A stretch of DNA of 64,000 bases from an uncultured Prevotellaceae bacterium (lineage in GTDB: Bacteria > Bacteroidota > Bacteroidia > Bacteroidales > Bacteroidaceae). The notes below the pieces were generated by a model. The model saw nothing but the letters and a program-made list of their open reading frames with translations, ran no database searches and was not told the DNA's origin. Location of the stretch: positions 62,001-126,000 of the forward strand of contig OMZE01000017.1 of assembly GCA_900315455.1 (NCBI GenBank), written 5' to 3'. Shown piece by piece: positions 44,509-53,205 of this stretch. Each line of letters starts with the position of its first letter. Position 1 is the stretch's first letter. Position numbers and translations under genes: made by a program.

Positions 44509-44851
44509 ATTCCCCAAAAAACGAACGCTGCAGTCCATCTCTGAACTGCAGCGCACAAGCCTATGTTTAACTAAAAATCCTTTTCAAAACCAAAGGGAGC
44601 CTCACGGCGACCTTTGTTGTCCAATTAAACAATCTAATTAAATACCTTAAACCTAATAACTAAAAACCTAAATCTATTACTACTAACCTAAACAATCTAT
44701 TAACCTTGTTTATCAAAGCAAAACAACTTTTTCATCACAAAACTCTAAAAATATACGGTTTTCTTGATATAAATCAACCGCTGTGTGCGATAACAATGCA
44801 TTTTTATCGAAAATTTGCAAAAACAGAAGGATTTATGAATAGGGCTTACTA

Positions 44852-44884
44852 CAAAAAAATATCCGCTTGTCAAGCGGATATTTT
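44852..44884 (-). terminator. Minus-strand terminator downstream of the 112-aa gene
   Basis: AATATCCGCTT pairs with AAGCGGATATT around GTC. On the minus strand it is followed by a run of seven T. It lies about 90 bp after the stop at 44973. Confidence 0.7.
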
Positions 44885-44972
44885 GCCTGTTGGATATTTG
44901 AAAACAGCATTGTTGTCTGTCACCTTTTTCACATACATGTTTTTGGGGTAGTGGCCGAGCACTTTTCACGAC

Positions 44973-45311
44973 TCAGCAAGCCAAACGGCTTGCTGAGTTC
45001 ATTTTGCTTTTTCTTAATTCTTTTAACTTCTCCTCAAACTCCTTCTCCTCTTTTTTCTCTTCCTCCATTATTCTTATTACCTCATTCTTCCATTTTTCCT
45101 TGAAATCACCCATATCATATTCCAAATTCTTCAACTCATCAGCACGGAAATAACCATTCCTTACCACATAATCTTCAATCCTCCTCTTCACCGTCTGAAA
45201 CGTCTTATAACGAGCCATCTCAATCGGGTCCTGTTCAAAAGTGAACCACTTTTCAACTCTCACACCACCAAATTCTACACCCTTTTTCTTTACTGTAATT
45301 TCAATTTTCAT
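44973..45311 (-). CDS. Hypothetical 112-aa protein with charged coiled-coil C-terminus
   Basis: Start ATG 45311 (MKIEITVKKKGVEFGG). The N-terminal half looks like a small alpha/beta segment (VRVEKWFTFEQDPIEMARYKTF), the C-terminal half is Glu/Lys-rich helix (EEEKKEEKEFEEKLKEL). No family recognised. The final codons and stop (SASRLAC, TGA) are encoded inside a perfect 12-bp hairpin (44971-44982 with 44987-44998). The gene is more AT-rich than its neighbours. Confidence 0.6.
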   Translation of the reverse strand: MKIEITVKKKGVEFGGVRVEKWFTFEQDPIEMARYKTFQTVKRRIEDYVVRNGYFRADELKNLEYDMGDFKEKWKNEVIRIMEEEKKEEKEFEEKLKELRKSKMNSASRLAC

Positions 45312-45602
45312 AAATATTAAATTTATAAACAACGACCTGTCCGTATATATATAGACAAAAACACAGAAAAAGTAATCCCTTTTTTTTATTTATTTTTTAA
45401 GATAATGTGTCCACCCGCTCAACGAGAGGAAATTAAAGGGAAGTCAAAGGATTAATGAAAGGAAACAAAATGGGACAATAGACCGGTGTGGAGATAATAA
45501 CAATAGCGGCGCGACAGGTTGCACCGCGCGCCGAAAGGATTGAACATTACATAAAAAGGACGGAAAAAGGAGAAAGGATCTGCTTGGGGCCGCCGGCCAT
45601 CC
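45312..45602. other. Spacer without identified features
   Basis: 291 bp between the 112-aa gene and ispF. It contains an AT-rich run (near 45360-45400) and a GC-rich CGCGCGCCG stretch near 45530. I see no gene, clear terminator or promoter match. Confidence 0.5.
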
Positions 45603-46082
45603 TCAGTCTTTCTCTATAAGCACCGTGGCGTAGGCCGACATGCCCTCCTGGCGCCCGGTAAAGCCCAAACGCTCGGTGGTGGTGGCCTTGATGGAGATGT
45701 TGTCGAGGTCGGTGCCCATCACCTCTGCCAAACATTGCTGCATGGCAGGGATATGGGGGTTGAGTTTCGGACGCTCGGCACACACCGTGGCATCGATGTT
45801 CCCCACCCTATAGCCCTTGGTGGCGATAAGACGCACCACGTCGCGCAGGATGACCTTGCTGTCCATATCGAGCGTGGCATCCGAGGTATCGGGAAAATGG
45901 TAACCGATGTCGCGCATGTTGGCAGCACCCAACAGGGCATCGCAAATGGCATGGATGAGCACATCGGCATCACTGTGGCCCAACAGTCCCTTGTCGTGGT
46001 CGAGGCGTATGCCACCCAACCACAACGCACGGTCTTCCACCAACTGGTGGACGTCGTATCCGAAACCTACACGTATTTTCAC
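45603..46082 (-). CDS. ispF: 2-C-methyl-D-erythritol 2,4-cyclodiphosphate synthase
   Basis: A 159-aa enzyme of the non-mevalonate isoprenoid pathway, forming MEcPP in the cytoplasm. Zinc ligands are in GYDVHQL (Asp9, His11) and His43 in the GLLGHSDADVL block. The motif KATTTERLGFTGRQEG near the C-terminus is diagnostic. Length is normal (trimeric family). It lies downstream of porV on the same strand with a heptanucleotide repeat between. Confidence 0.97.
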   Translation of the reverse strand: MKIRVGFGYDVHQLVEDRALWLGGIRLDHDKGLLGHSDADVLIHAICDALLGAANMRDIGYHFPDTSDATLDMDSKVILRDVVRLIATKGYRVGNIDATVCAERPKLNPHIPAMQQCLAEVMGTDLDNISIKATTTERLGFTGRQEGMSAYATVLIEKD

Positions 46083-46102
46083 CTTTTTGCGGCCTTTGGC
46101 CG

Positions 46103-46134
46103 ATTGAAAATTGAAAATTGAAAATTGAAAATTA
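46103..46134. repeat. (GAAAATT)n repeat between ispF and porV
   Basis: GATTGAAAATTG followed by three further GAAAATT units, ending TATATTATTG. It is next to a GGCCTTTGGCC palindrome (46092-46102). Confidence 0.75.
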
Positions 46135-46193
46135 TATTATTGAGGCCTTTGTACTGAGGCGTCGCCGATAATCGGCCTAAGGTCAAATCTTAA

Positions 46194-47378
46194 TTACCTG
46201 CGCTTGAACAGGTCCTTGATGCCGTCCATATCGAACGAGAGGGTGAAGCGGAGGGTCTGGTCGAGGGGGTTGCTCTTCGCCGTGGCGATGACATAACCTG
46301 CATCGAGGGAGAAAACACTCATCCTGAAGCCGGCACCCACGGTGAAATACTTGCGGTTGCCCTTCGTCTCACTCTCGTGATGGTAACCCGCACGGAGAGC
46401 GAACTGGTCATGGTAAATATACTCAGCACCCACGCTCCACTGTATCTCCTTCAACTCCTCGGAGAAACCATTGGGCGCATCGCCAAAACTCTTGAAGATG
46501 CCACCGATGCTCGACACATCGAAATACTCCTTCTCCAAACGGTCCTGATACTCTTGCGAGGTCTCCTCCTCGTTCTGCCGGGGATAGGTGGGCACGAGCA
46601 ACTTGTTGGCATCGGCAGCGATGGTGAAGCGGTTGTACTCGTCGACGGGAATCATCAGCGAGGCACCCAGACGCATGTTGGTGGGGATGAACTCACTGTG
46701 CTCGTCGCCGCCAAAGGTAATCTTGCTACCGATGTTGCTGATGTTGAGACCCAAGCCCAACTGGCACTCCCTGGCACCGATATTGAGGTAGTTCTGGTAA
46801 TAGCAGGAAATATCGGCGGCGAAGGCCGAACCCGGACTGGTGTCCTCGGTGAAGTCGTAGGTAAGGTCGGAGTAAATCCACCGCACGCCAGCAGAGAGCG
46901 AGAACTGCTCGTTAAGCATGAGCGAATAGGCCACGTCGAGCGACATCTCATAGGGGTTGATGGTCATGTCGTTGGTAGCGTCGAGCGAACTGCTGGTATA
47001 CACCTCGCCAAGCGAGAAATAGCGCAGCGAACCCGACACGGCACTGTAGTCGCCGATGCGGTAGTAGCCCACGAGATAGGCCAGGTCCATGTCGTTGACC
47101 AACTGGCGCAGCCACGGGGTGTAGTTGAGTGCCACGCCGGCGCGTGAGATGGTGAACGGGTATTTGGCGGGGTTCCAGTATTGCGACACCACGTCGGGGT
47201 CGGTGGCAGCACCCACGTCGCCCATACCTGCCGCACGGGCGTCGGGGGCGATGGTCTGCGAAGTGACTGAGGTGTTCACAGGGTTGAACATTTCCTCTTT
47301 CTGCGCCTTTACCGTGAGTGCGACAAAGGCGAGGACGAGGAGCGTCAATACTCTCAAAGTTCTTATTTCTACTTTCAT
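46194..47378 (-). CDS. porV: Type IX secretion outer-membrane protein PorV
   Basis: A 394-aa FadL-like outer-membrane beta-barrel with a signal peptide ending near VKAQ. The motif PDARAAGMGDVGAATDPDV...YWNPAKY near the N-terminus is diagnostic of the PorV/PorQ family, and size and neighbour PorU favour PorV. PorV shuttles cargo bearing C-terminal sorting domains from the SprA translocon to the PorU sortase. It is next to porU on the same strand. Confidence 0.93.
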   Translation of the reverse strand: MKVEIRTLRVLTLLVLAFVALTVKAQKEEMFNPVNTSVTSQTIAPDARAAGMGDVGAATDPDVVSQYWNPAKYPFTISRAGVALNYTPWLRQLVNDMDLAYLVGYYRIGDYSAVSGSLRYFSLGEVYTSSSLDATNDMTINPYEMSLDVAYSLMLNEQFSLSAGVRWIYSDLTYDFTEDTSPGSAFAADISCYYQNYLNIGARECQLGLGLNISNIGSKITFGGDEHSEFIPTNMRLGASLMIPVDEYNRFTIAADANKLLVPTYPRQNEEETSQEYQDRLEKEYFDVSSIGGIFKSFGDAPNGFSEELKEIQWSVGAEYIYHDQFALRAGYHHESETKGNRKYFTVGAGFRMSVFSLDAGYVIATAKSNPLDQTLRFTLSFDMDGIKDLFKRR

Positions 47379-47516
47379 TAATCAGAAGTTAACGGGGAGT
47401 AGGGAGGGGGAAGGGGACGTATGCCCCACCATCCAGCCTCTTACTCGCCAAATTTCAATCGAAAGGGATATTCTACTGTCAATATTAAAATTTCAATAAT
47501 AAAACGCCAAGACCCG

Positions 47517-50500
47517 CTAATTATTGCCTATCACGATGAGTTTCTTGGCTTTCGACACCATGTCGCTGCCATCACACGACACGCGCACACGGTAGAGATA
47601 GACACCCGTCTGCAACCGCTGCCCACTTCCGGTGGTGAGGTTCCAGTCGATGGTCATCGCCCCTGTGGCAGACACCTCGGTCTCGGTGAATTTCCACAAC
47701 TGCCTGCCACTCATGTCGAAGATGTCGAGTTCTACGTCCATCGTGCTCCCCATGCGGTCGTGGTTGATGATGAAGGTGGTGGAGGTTCTGGCAGGGTTGT
47801 CGGTGCAGCCGATGCTGTAGAGCGTGGGCTTGAGGCCACTCACCACATTGAAGGAGAGTTCGGCGGTGGTGGAGTTGTTGAGCATGTCCCAGGCACGGAA
47901 CCGCAGGGTGTGGCGACCCGGCGGAAGGGCGGGAATGCTGTAGGATGTCCTGCCACTGGTGTAACTGCCGAAGTCGTAGGAGAAATTGTCGTTGAGCAGG
48001 TAGGTGCGCGACATGTCGTTGTCGATAACCAGTTCCAGGTCGTGGCCGATACCCGTGCCGGCGGCGTTGATGCCGTCCTTGTCGGTGATTTGTGCCACGA
48101 AATAGGGGGTGGAGTTCACCTCATCGCCATTAGAGAACGACGGGGTGTTGAGGTAACAGAACACCGACGGACCTATGGAATCGTTGTCGATAACCTGCGT
48201 GCCGCCAATGAGGAAACGGTCGGTAGACCCATGGGCGATGCGCGTATGCGAATTGTCGACGGCATAGAAGTTCATCATGCCACTGCCGTTGGAGTAGTTG
48301 ATGTCCATGGGCACGGCGAAGGTGAAGGTGAAGGTGCCGCCCCGCACACTGTCGGAACCGTTGAAGAGCACGTTGGGACGGTCGTAGTACTTGAACAGCG
48401 TCCTCGCATCGTCAGCCTGTCCCTTGCACACCACCAGTTTCTCGGAGTCGCGCACGATGCATGTCACGATGCCGTTGAACGTCGTAGCAGGCTCGCCGCC
48501 CTGCTCTACATGGCCCTTCACGCTCACGATTTCCCCGGCACGGATAGTGATGTCACCGGTGTCGGTGAGAGGCTTGCCGTTGATGCTGTCGACCACCGTC
48601 CTGAGCATCGGCACATTGAGACTCATGGCGGGGTCGCCGAGCAAGGAGAAGCGCAACTTATTGGCCGTCATGTCTTCGCCGCCCGTAATCATCAGGTTCT
48701 TCGCCAGACGCTGCGCCTCGCCGATGGTGACGGGGCGGTCGCCCGTATTGTCGAGCACATAGCGAATATAGGCCTTGTTGAGCGAGGCATTGTAGCCCTG
48801 GTATACCGTGCGGGTGGTGGTGAAGGTGGCCACTGCCCCACCCTTCTTGTTGAGCAGCATCGCCACACCGATGTTATCATCGACGCCGTCGAAGGGCGAG
48901 ATGTCGCACGAAGCGGTGACCCACAGGGGCAGGTTGGTGTTGGAGAACTGCTGGAAGTCTTTCAGGATGAGCACACGCTCGTGCGAGATATTGATTTCGG
49001 AACCATGGCCGGAGTAGTCGATGATGAGGGCTCCCGAGGCCTGCAACTGCTTGATTTCCTTCGTGGCGTCGGGATAAGTGTTGCCCGTGGAGGTGGTGAC
49101 ACGCGTATAGGCATCCCACATCACCTTCTTCGTCTGGTAGCCAGGGTAGTTGGTGGTCACTACATTCGCGATGTTGTTGGCATCGTTCATGTGACTGTTG
49201 GAGTTGCCGTCGTCGCCGAGGACGGCAACGATATTCTGCCAACTGCCGGCATTGGCATTCTCCACATAGTTGATGGTCTTGTCGGTGAGGGTCTTCGCGT
49301 CGTCGACGGTAGAGACGGGGAAGCGGCCTATGGAGAGGTCGAGTTTGTCGGACGACATGGGGTTGATGCCCTCGCCGTCGTCGAGCAAGCCATAGAACCC
49401 GTCGTCGACGATACAGTTCACCTCGTTGTAGGAGTCTTCGCTCTCATAGCAGAGCAACAGGTCGTCGGCGGAAAAGCCGCGGCAGTCGGAGGTGAGCAGG
49501 CGGTTGTCCCACTTGCCGTCACCGAAGAGAAGGAGGTGCTTGGGCATGTCGGCCTCGCCCGTGGCGCGGTCGTAGAGCATCTTCATATAGCGCCGGTAGG
49601 CATTGGCATCGGGGGTGCCGCTGGAGAACTCGTTGTAGATTTCGTCGGCGGGCACGATGCGCACGCGCATGGAGTCGCGCTCCTCGTGCATCTTCGCGAT
49701 GCGCTGGGCCTGGGCAAGGAGTTTCTGTGATGTGGGGATGATGATGACGAGGTCGGCAGGACCATGGGCATGCAAGTTCTGGTTGGTGATGCCATACACA
49801 TACTCGGGCTCGGGGAGCGATGCCGACGACAGCCGTGGCAGCGCATGCGGTGAGTCGGTGTGGATATCGATGTAGTCGAGACGTGCCGGTCCTCCCGAGA
49901 GGGTGGTGATGGTGACGGTGTCGGTGCTGCTGAGGTTATACACATCGTAGGTGCCTGAAGCCTCATAGCCCTTGTCGTAACTCCGCAGCGTCACGGAGAG
50001 GGTGCCGAGGATGGAGTCGTTGAGACTCACCTGCACCCTGGTGGCGTTGCCGGCAGTCACCACGACCGCCATGCTTCCCTTCCTGTCGCCACTGGGATTG
50101 GCAAGTGTGAAGACATGCGACTGTCCGGCGGCGATGGGAATATTCTCGAAGAGTTTCCTCCCGCCATGCAGCCAGGCGAAGTTGTCGACCTCGTGCAATG
50201 AATGGTAGTCGGCGGGCATGGGATAGCAAGAGGCAACGAAGGCGGCACTGTCGAGCGAAGCAGGGGCATCGTCGCCCTGGGTGAGGAAATAATAGCCGTA
50301 GTCGGAATAGGGATTGCGGATGCGCTTCATCGAGGTGTGCTGTGACCAACTCACGGGTCCCTGGGCGTAGAACAGCCGGCGCCCGTTGACGGTGCACGTA
50401 GGCACCTCTTTCAGGTCGTCGGTGGCTATCAGTTCAGCAGGCACGAGTTTCTCGTTCTGCAGCGCGCCGCCATAGCCATAGACCTTCACCTTGGAGAGGT

Positions 50501-51056
50501 CGGTGAAGCCAGCCTGGCGCACCAGCGCATCGGTGAGTTGATAGATGCCGGAGGAGGGGACGCGAATCTTCGCCCACCGCCCAGAGGCGAGGACGGAGTT
50601 GTCGGCATAGCGCTGCGAGGACGCCAGCGGTGCCTTCCTCATCGCTGCCTGAACAGGACGGGCCTCCACGGCAAGCATGAAACTCACGAGAATCTGGTAT
50701 TTGCCGTCTCTATAGACCAGGGGGACGAAGCGCACCTCCATGGCACCCCTCTTCCGCTCCACAACGATGGTGGTCTCGGGTTCGGGCATCTCGGGCAGAG
50801 GGGCGGAGGTGATATTCTGGTAGCGGCGGATGTCGGTGGGGGTCATGTCGTAGAACTCGGGATAGAGGATGCTGACCGTATACACCGAGTCGGCATAATG
50901 CTCTCCCAGAGGTATGCTGCACCCAAACTGGGGCAATACGGAGTCTATCCTCACCTCGTCGGCGGTGAGGTTATAGAACCGCTGTGCCCCTGCCGTCGCG
51001 AAACTGGCGACCAGCAGAATGGCGAGCATGAACAACCGATATGACTTACTTGACAT
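47517..51056 (-). CDS. porU: Type IX secretion sortase PorU (gingipain-type C25 protease)
   Basis: A 1179-aa surface sortase that removes the C-terminal signal of type IX cargo and attaches it to the cell surface. After the signal peptide (MSSKSYRLFMLAILLVASFATAGA) and beta domains, the caspase-like C25 domain carries catalytic His in DYSGHGSE and Cys in TASCDISPFDG. The C-terminus has its own sorting-domain-like beta sandwich (GRQLWKFTETEV...GVYLYRVRV). I start at ATG 51056; upstream in-frame codons overlap the preceding gene. The 5' end overlaps the FAH-family gene by 11 bp. Confidence 0.95.
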   Translation of the reverse strand: MSSKSYRLFMLAILLVASFATAGAQRFYNLTADEVRIDSVLPQFGCSIPLGEHYADSVYTVSILYPEFYDMTPTDIRRYQNITSAPLPEMPEPETTIVVERKRGAMEVRFVPLVYRDGKYQILVSFMLAVEARPVQAAMRKAPLASSQRYADNSVLASGRWAKIRVPSSGIYQLTDALVRQAGFTDLSKVKVYGYGGALQNEKLVPAELIATDDLKEVPTCTVNGRRLFYAQGPVSWSQHTSMKRIRNPYSDYGYYFLTQGDDAPASLDSAAFVASCYPMPADYHSLHEVDNFAWLHGGRKLFENIPIAAGQSHVFTLANPSGDRKGSMAVVVTAGNATRVQVSLNDSILGTLSVTLRSYDKGYEASGTYDVYNLSSTDTVTITTLSGGPARLDYIDIHTDSPHALPRLSSASLPEPEYVYGITNQNLHAHGPADLVIIIPTSQKLLAQAQRIAKMHEERDSMRVRIVPADEIYNEFSSGTPDANAYRRYMKMLYDRATGEADMPKHLLLFGDGKWDNRLLTSDCRGFSADDLLLCYESEDSYNEVNCIVDDGFYGLLDDGEGINPMSSDKLDLSIGRFPVSTVDDAKTLTDKTINYVENANAGSWQNIVAVLGDDGNSNSHMNDANNIANVVTTNYPGYQTKKVMWDAYTRVTTSTGNTYPDATKEIKQLQASGALIIDYSGHGSEINISHERVLILKDFQQFSNTNLPLWVTASCDISPFDGVDDNIGVAMLLNKKGGAVATFTTTRTVYQGYNASLNKAYIRYVLDNTGDRPVTIGEAQRLAKNLMITGGEDMTANKLRFSLLGDPAMSLNVPMLRTVVDSINGKPLTDTGDITIRAGEIVSVKGHVEQGGEPATTFNGIVTCIVRDSEKLVVCKGQADDARTLFKYYDRPNVLFNGSDSVRGGTFTFTFAVPMDINYSNGSGMMNFYAVDNSHTRIAHGSTDRFLIGGTQVIDNDSIGPSVFCYLNTPSFSNGDEVNSTPYFVAQITDKDGINAAGTGIGHDLELVIDNDMSRTYLLNDNFSYDFGSYTSGRTSYSIPALPPGRHTLRFRAWDMLNNSTTAELSFNVVSGLKPTLYSIGCTDNPARTSTTFIINHDRMGSTMDVELDIFDMSGRQLWKFTETEVSATGAMTIDWNLTTGSGQRLQTGVYLYRVRVSCDGSDMVSKAKKLIVIGNN

Positions 51057-51663
51057 TGAAATCCAGTATTTTCTTGTCTTCCACAAACCCGTCGACATGG
51101 TCGTCGACATGCGCCTCGACATCTCCCTCCGGCGAACCAGTGAAGAGGATGTCGCCGGTGCGCAGCGTGAAATAGCGGCTGATATAGGCCACGAGACTGT
51201 CGGTGTCGTGACGCATATCGCCAGTGAAGCCACGCTGCACGGTGGTGCCGTTGACGTCGAGACGGAAGCGCAGGGCGCTCAAGTCGCCCACCTCGTCGAC
51301 CGGCACCCACTCACCGATGGCTGCCGCCCCGTCGAAACTCTTGCTGAGGTCCCAGGGCAAGCCCTGTTGGCGCAACTCTTGCTGCAGGTCGGAGGCGGTG
51401 AAGTCGACACCACAGGTCACGGCATCGTAGTAGCGATGAGCGAAGCGGCAGGGGATGCTTTTCCCCAAACGGCATATCCGCACCACCAGCGACACCCTGT
51501 AGCAGACGCGCCCGAGGTCGTCGGGCAAGAAGAACGGGCGCCGCCCCTTGAGCAGCGACGAGTCGGCCTTGGTGAATATCACGGGGTTGTGGTAAGAGTA
51601 TAACGCATTTTCACCCAAATTATTGTGTAGGGTGTAGTTGGCGTCGACAGCGAAAATCTTCAT
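51046..51663 (-). CDS. Fumarylacetoacetate-hydrolase-fold protein with altered metal site
   Basis: A 205-aa protein of the FAH/YcgM family by length and layout (VIFTKADSSLL, GVDFTASDLQ, DLSKSFDGAAAIG, FTGSPEG). In active members the Y-E-x-E-L segment supplies two metal-binding Glu; here it reads CYRVSLVV, so both are replaced (Arg, Ser). The third ligand (Asp in GVDFTASD) remains. It may therefore be inactive as a hydrolase or decarboxylase, or have a different role. The ATG is followed by porU with an 11-bp overlap, so expression is coupled to the sortase. Confidence 0.8.
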   Translation of the reverse strand: MKIFAVDANYTLHNNLGENALYSYHNPVIFTKADSSLLKGRRPFFLPDDLGRVCYRVSLVVRICRLGKSIPCRFAHRYYDAVTCGVDFTASDLQQELRQQGLPWDLSKSFDGAAAIGEWVPVDEVGDLSALRFRLDVNGTTVQRGFTGDMRHDTDSLVAYISRYFTLRTGDILFTGSPEGDVEAHVDDHVDGFVEDKKILDFNVK

Positions 51664-51779
51664 GACGGCAAATGGCAGACTGATGATACCATCCTGCCCA
51701 CCAACTCACGGCAGCAACGACAGGTGTCGGTGCTGCGCCGCGGGTTCGTGGGCAAGAGAGCAAAAGGGGTGTAAATGAC

Positions 51780-52457
51780 TTACTTGACGATGACCTTGCG
51801 GGTGGTGCCGTCGCTCATGCGGAGGATATAGACACCATGGGTGAGGAAGTTGACGGCCTGACCGTCGAGGGTATAGCGGCCCACTATCTCGGCAGGACGG
51901 CTGCTGATGCCATCCTTCACGCCTACAGGGTCGGAATAGACGAACTTCACGGTGATTTTCGGACCGTAGTCGGAGAAGCCGAACTCACCGAAGCCAAGGT
52001 CTTCGCCCATCTCTATCTGTAACTCTACGTCGCACTCGCCATAGGCATCGGGATACCACTCGGTCTGCAGGTCGCCACTGGTAGCGCCCGGGGCGATGGT
52101 GCCTGAAGCAGAACTGAAATAGCCGGGCTCAGTGCGTCCGGGCAGGCAGGAGCCAAGGGCGCAGGTCATGTAACTGCCATTGTCGATGCGGGTTATCTCG
52201 TTGGCGAGCCTCACCAGGTCGGTGGCAGTGCCACTCACGTTCTTCACCATGAAGTCGGAGGGAATCAACACTGTCAGTTCACCTGTCTCAGGGTCTTCTT
52301 CCGAGACAACGGAATTGATGACATATACCGACCCGTGGGGGATGATATCGCCCGCATTGGTGACGAACTCAAAGGAGTGGTCCACCTCATCGTCCTGGGC
52401 ATATCCCACTGTCGTGCCAACGCACAACGACAAACAAAAAAGTAAAAATTTTCTCAT
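51780..52457 (-). CDS. Small type IX secreted protein with C-terminal sorting domain
   Basis: A 225-aa exported protein. The signal peptide ends near VGYAQ. The body (about 25-160) is a beta-rich domain with an acidic character and two Cys (CALGSC). The C-terminal 45 residues (VGRYTLDGQAVNF...GVYILRMSDGTTRKVIVK) resemble type A type-IX sorting tails. No other family recognised. It lies near porU/porV and is a candidate substrate of that system. ATG 52457 (MRKFLL) is preferred over 52466. Confidence 0.8.
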   Translation of the reverse strand: MRKFLLFCLSLCVGTTVGYAQDDEVDHSFEFVTNAGDIIPHGSVYVINSVVSEEDPETGELTVLIPSDFMVKNVSGTATDLVRLANEITRIDNGSYMTCALGSCLPGRTEPGYFSSASGTIAPGATSGDLQTEWYPDAYGECDVELQIEMGEDLGFGEFGFSDYGPKITVKFVYSDPVGVKDGISSRPAEIVGRYTLDGQAVNFLTHGVYILRMSDGTTRKVIVK

Positions 52458-52485
52458 ATTGCGCAAATTTGAGGGTTTCTGTGGG

Positions 52486-52493
52486 CAAATTTA
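52486..52493 (-). promoter_or_regulatory. -7 promoter element for the type IX cargo gene
   Basis: The minus strand reads TAAATTTG, matching TAnnTTTG, 28 bp before ATG 52457. Confidence 0.5.
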
Positions 52494-52644
52494 GCCATAA
52501 TTTCCGACATTTGGGGAAGTTGGATGAAGTTTTTCTTCCCGAATGGTGAAAGAAGCCGTGAAAAGCGCAGAACGTGGGGCAGACCACCAACAACGGCACC
52601 GTATCATTTTTTCCAAAAATCGCACAAGGTATGGAAAAAATGAC

Positions 52645-52652
52645 TATATTTG
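52645..52652 (+). promoter_or_regulatory. -7 promoter element for the Lrp/AsnC gene
   Basis: TATATTTG followed by CA lies 29 bp before ATG 52682 and supports that start over longer in-frame readings. Confidence 0.6.
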
Positions 52653-52681
52653 CAGCGAGAAAAAGAATCAAAGACTTTGTT

Positions 52682-53146
52682 ATGGCATACACATTGGATG
52701 AAACAGACTTGCAGATACTGAAAACGCTGCAAAAGAATGCGAAACTCACCACCAAGGAACTGGCAGATGCCGTGCACCTCACGCCCACCCCTGTGTTTGA
52801 GCGGCAAAAGCGGCTGGAACGGCAGGGATTCATCAGGAAATATGTGGCGGTGCTCGACCCTGACAAACTGGGTCAGGGCCTGCTCGTGTTCTGCAAGGTG
52901 AAACTCAAGCAAATCAACCGCGAGATAGCCGAAGACTTTGTGCGGCAAATCCTGCGTATCCCCGAGGTGACGGAATGCTACAACACCAGCGGTGCCTACG
53001 ACTACCTGCTGAAGGTGCGTGCACGCGACATGAAACAGTATCAGGAGTTTGTGCTGACGAAACTCGGCGACATCGACTCCGTAGGCTCCATAGAGAGCAC
53101 CTTCGTCATGAGCGAAGTGAAACAAAACTACGGCATCAACATATAA
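52682..53146 (+). CDS. Lrp/AsnC-family transcriptional regulator
   Basis: A 154-aa regulator. The N-terminal winged helix (LDETDLQILKTLQKNAKLTTKELADAV, recognition helix TPTPVFERQKRLERQGFI) is followed by the RAM/ligand-binding domain (about 65-150). It probably forms octamers that respond to an amino acid. The target is not known. It diverges from the type IX cargo gene and ends at a good terminator. Confidence 0.93.
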   Translation: MAYTLDETDLQILKTLQKNAKLTTKELADAVHLTPTPVFERQKRLERQGFIRKYVAVLDPDKLGQGLLVFCKVKLKQINREIAEDFVRQILRIPEVTECYNTSGAYDYLLKVRARDMKQYQEFVLTKLGDIDSVGSIESTFVMSEVKQNYGINI

Positions 53147-53149
53147 AGA

Positions 53150-53176
53150 AAAAGCCCGGAAAGATCCGGGCTTTTT
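53150..53176 (+). terminator. Terminator after the Lrp/AsnC gene
   Basis: AAAGCCCGG (53151-53159) pairs with CCGGGCTTT (53166-53174) around AAAGAT and is followed by TT. It separates the regulator from the convergent tsf gene. Confidence 0.8.
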
Positions 53177-53205
53177 GATAATATGAAAAACAGTGATGTT
53201 CTTGC

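Larger units (their letters stand above)
43746..44970. other. Gene-poor repeat region
   Basis: About 1.2 kb without a supported gene. It contains an inverted relative of the 32.5-kb repeat (GACGTGCGAAGCGGAAGTCA near 44200), two tandem 102-bp repeats at 44311-44508, an AT-rich stretch with TTAAACCTAATAAC-type runs near 44640-44700, and a minus-strand terminator at 44852-44884. Confidence 0.6.

Noticed and set aside
44706-44951. 81-codon plus-strand frame
   Set aside because: It crosses the minus-strand terminator hairpin and has no promoter or family resemblance.
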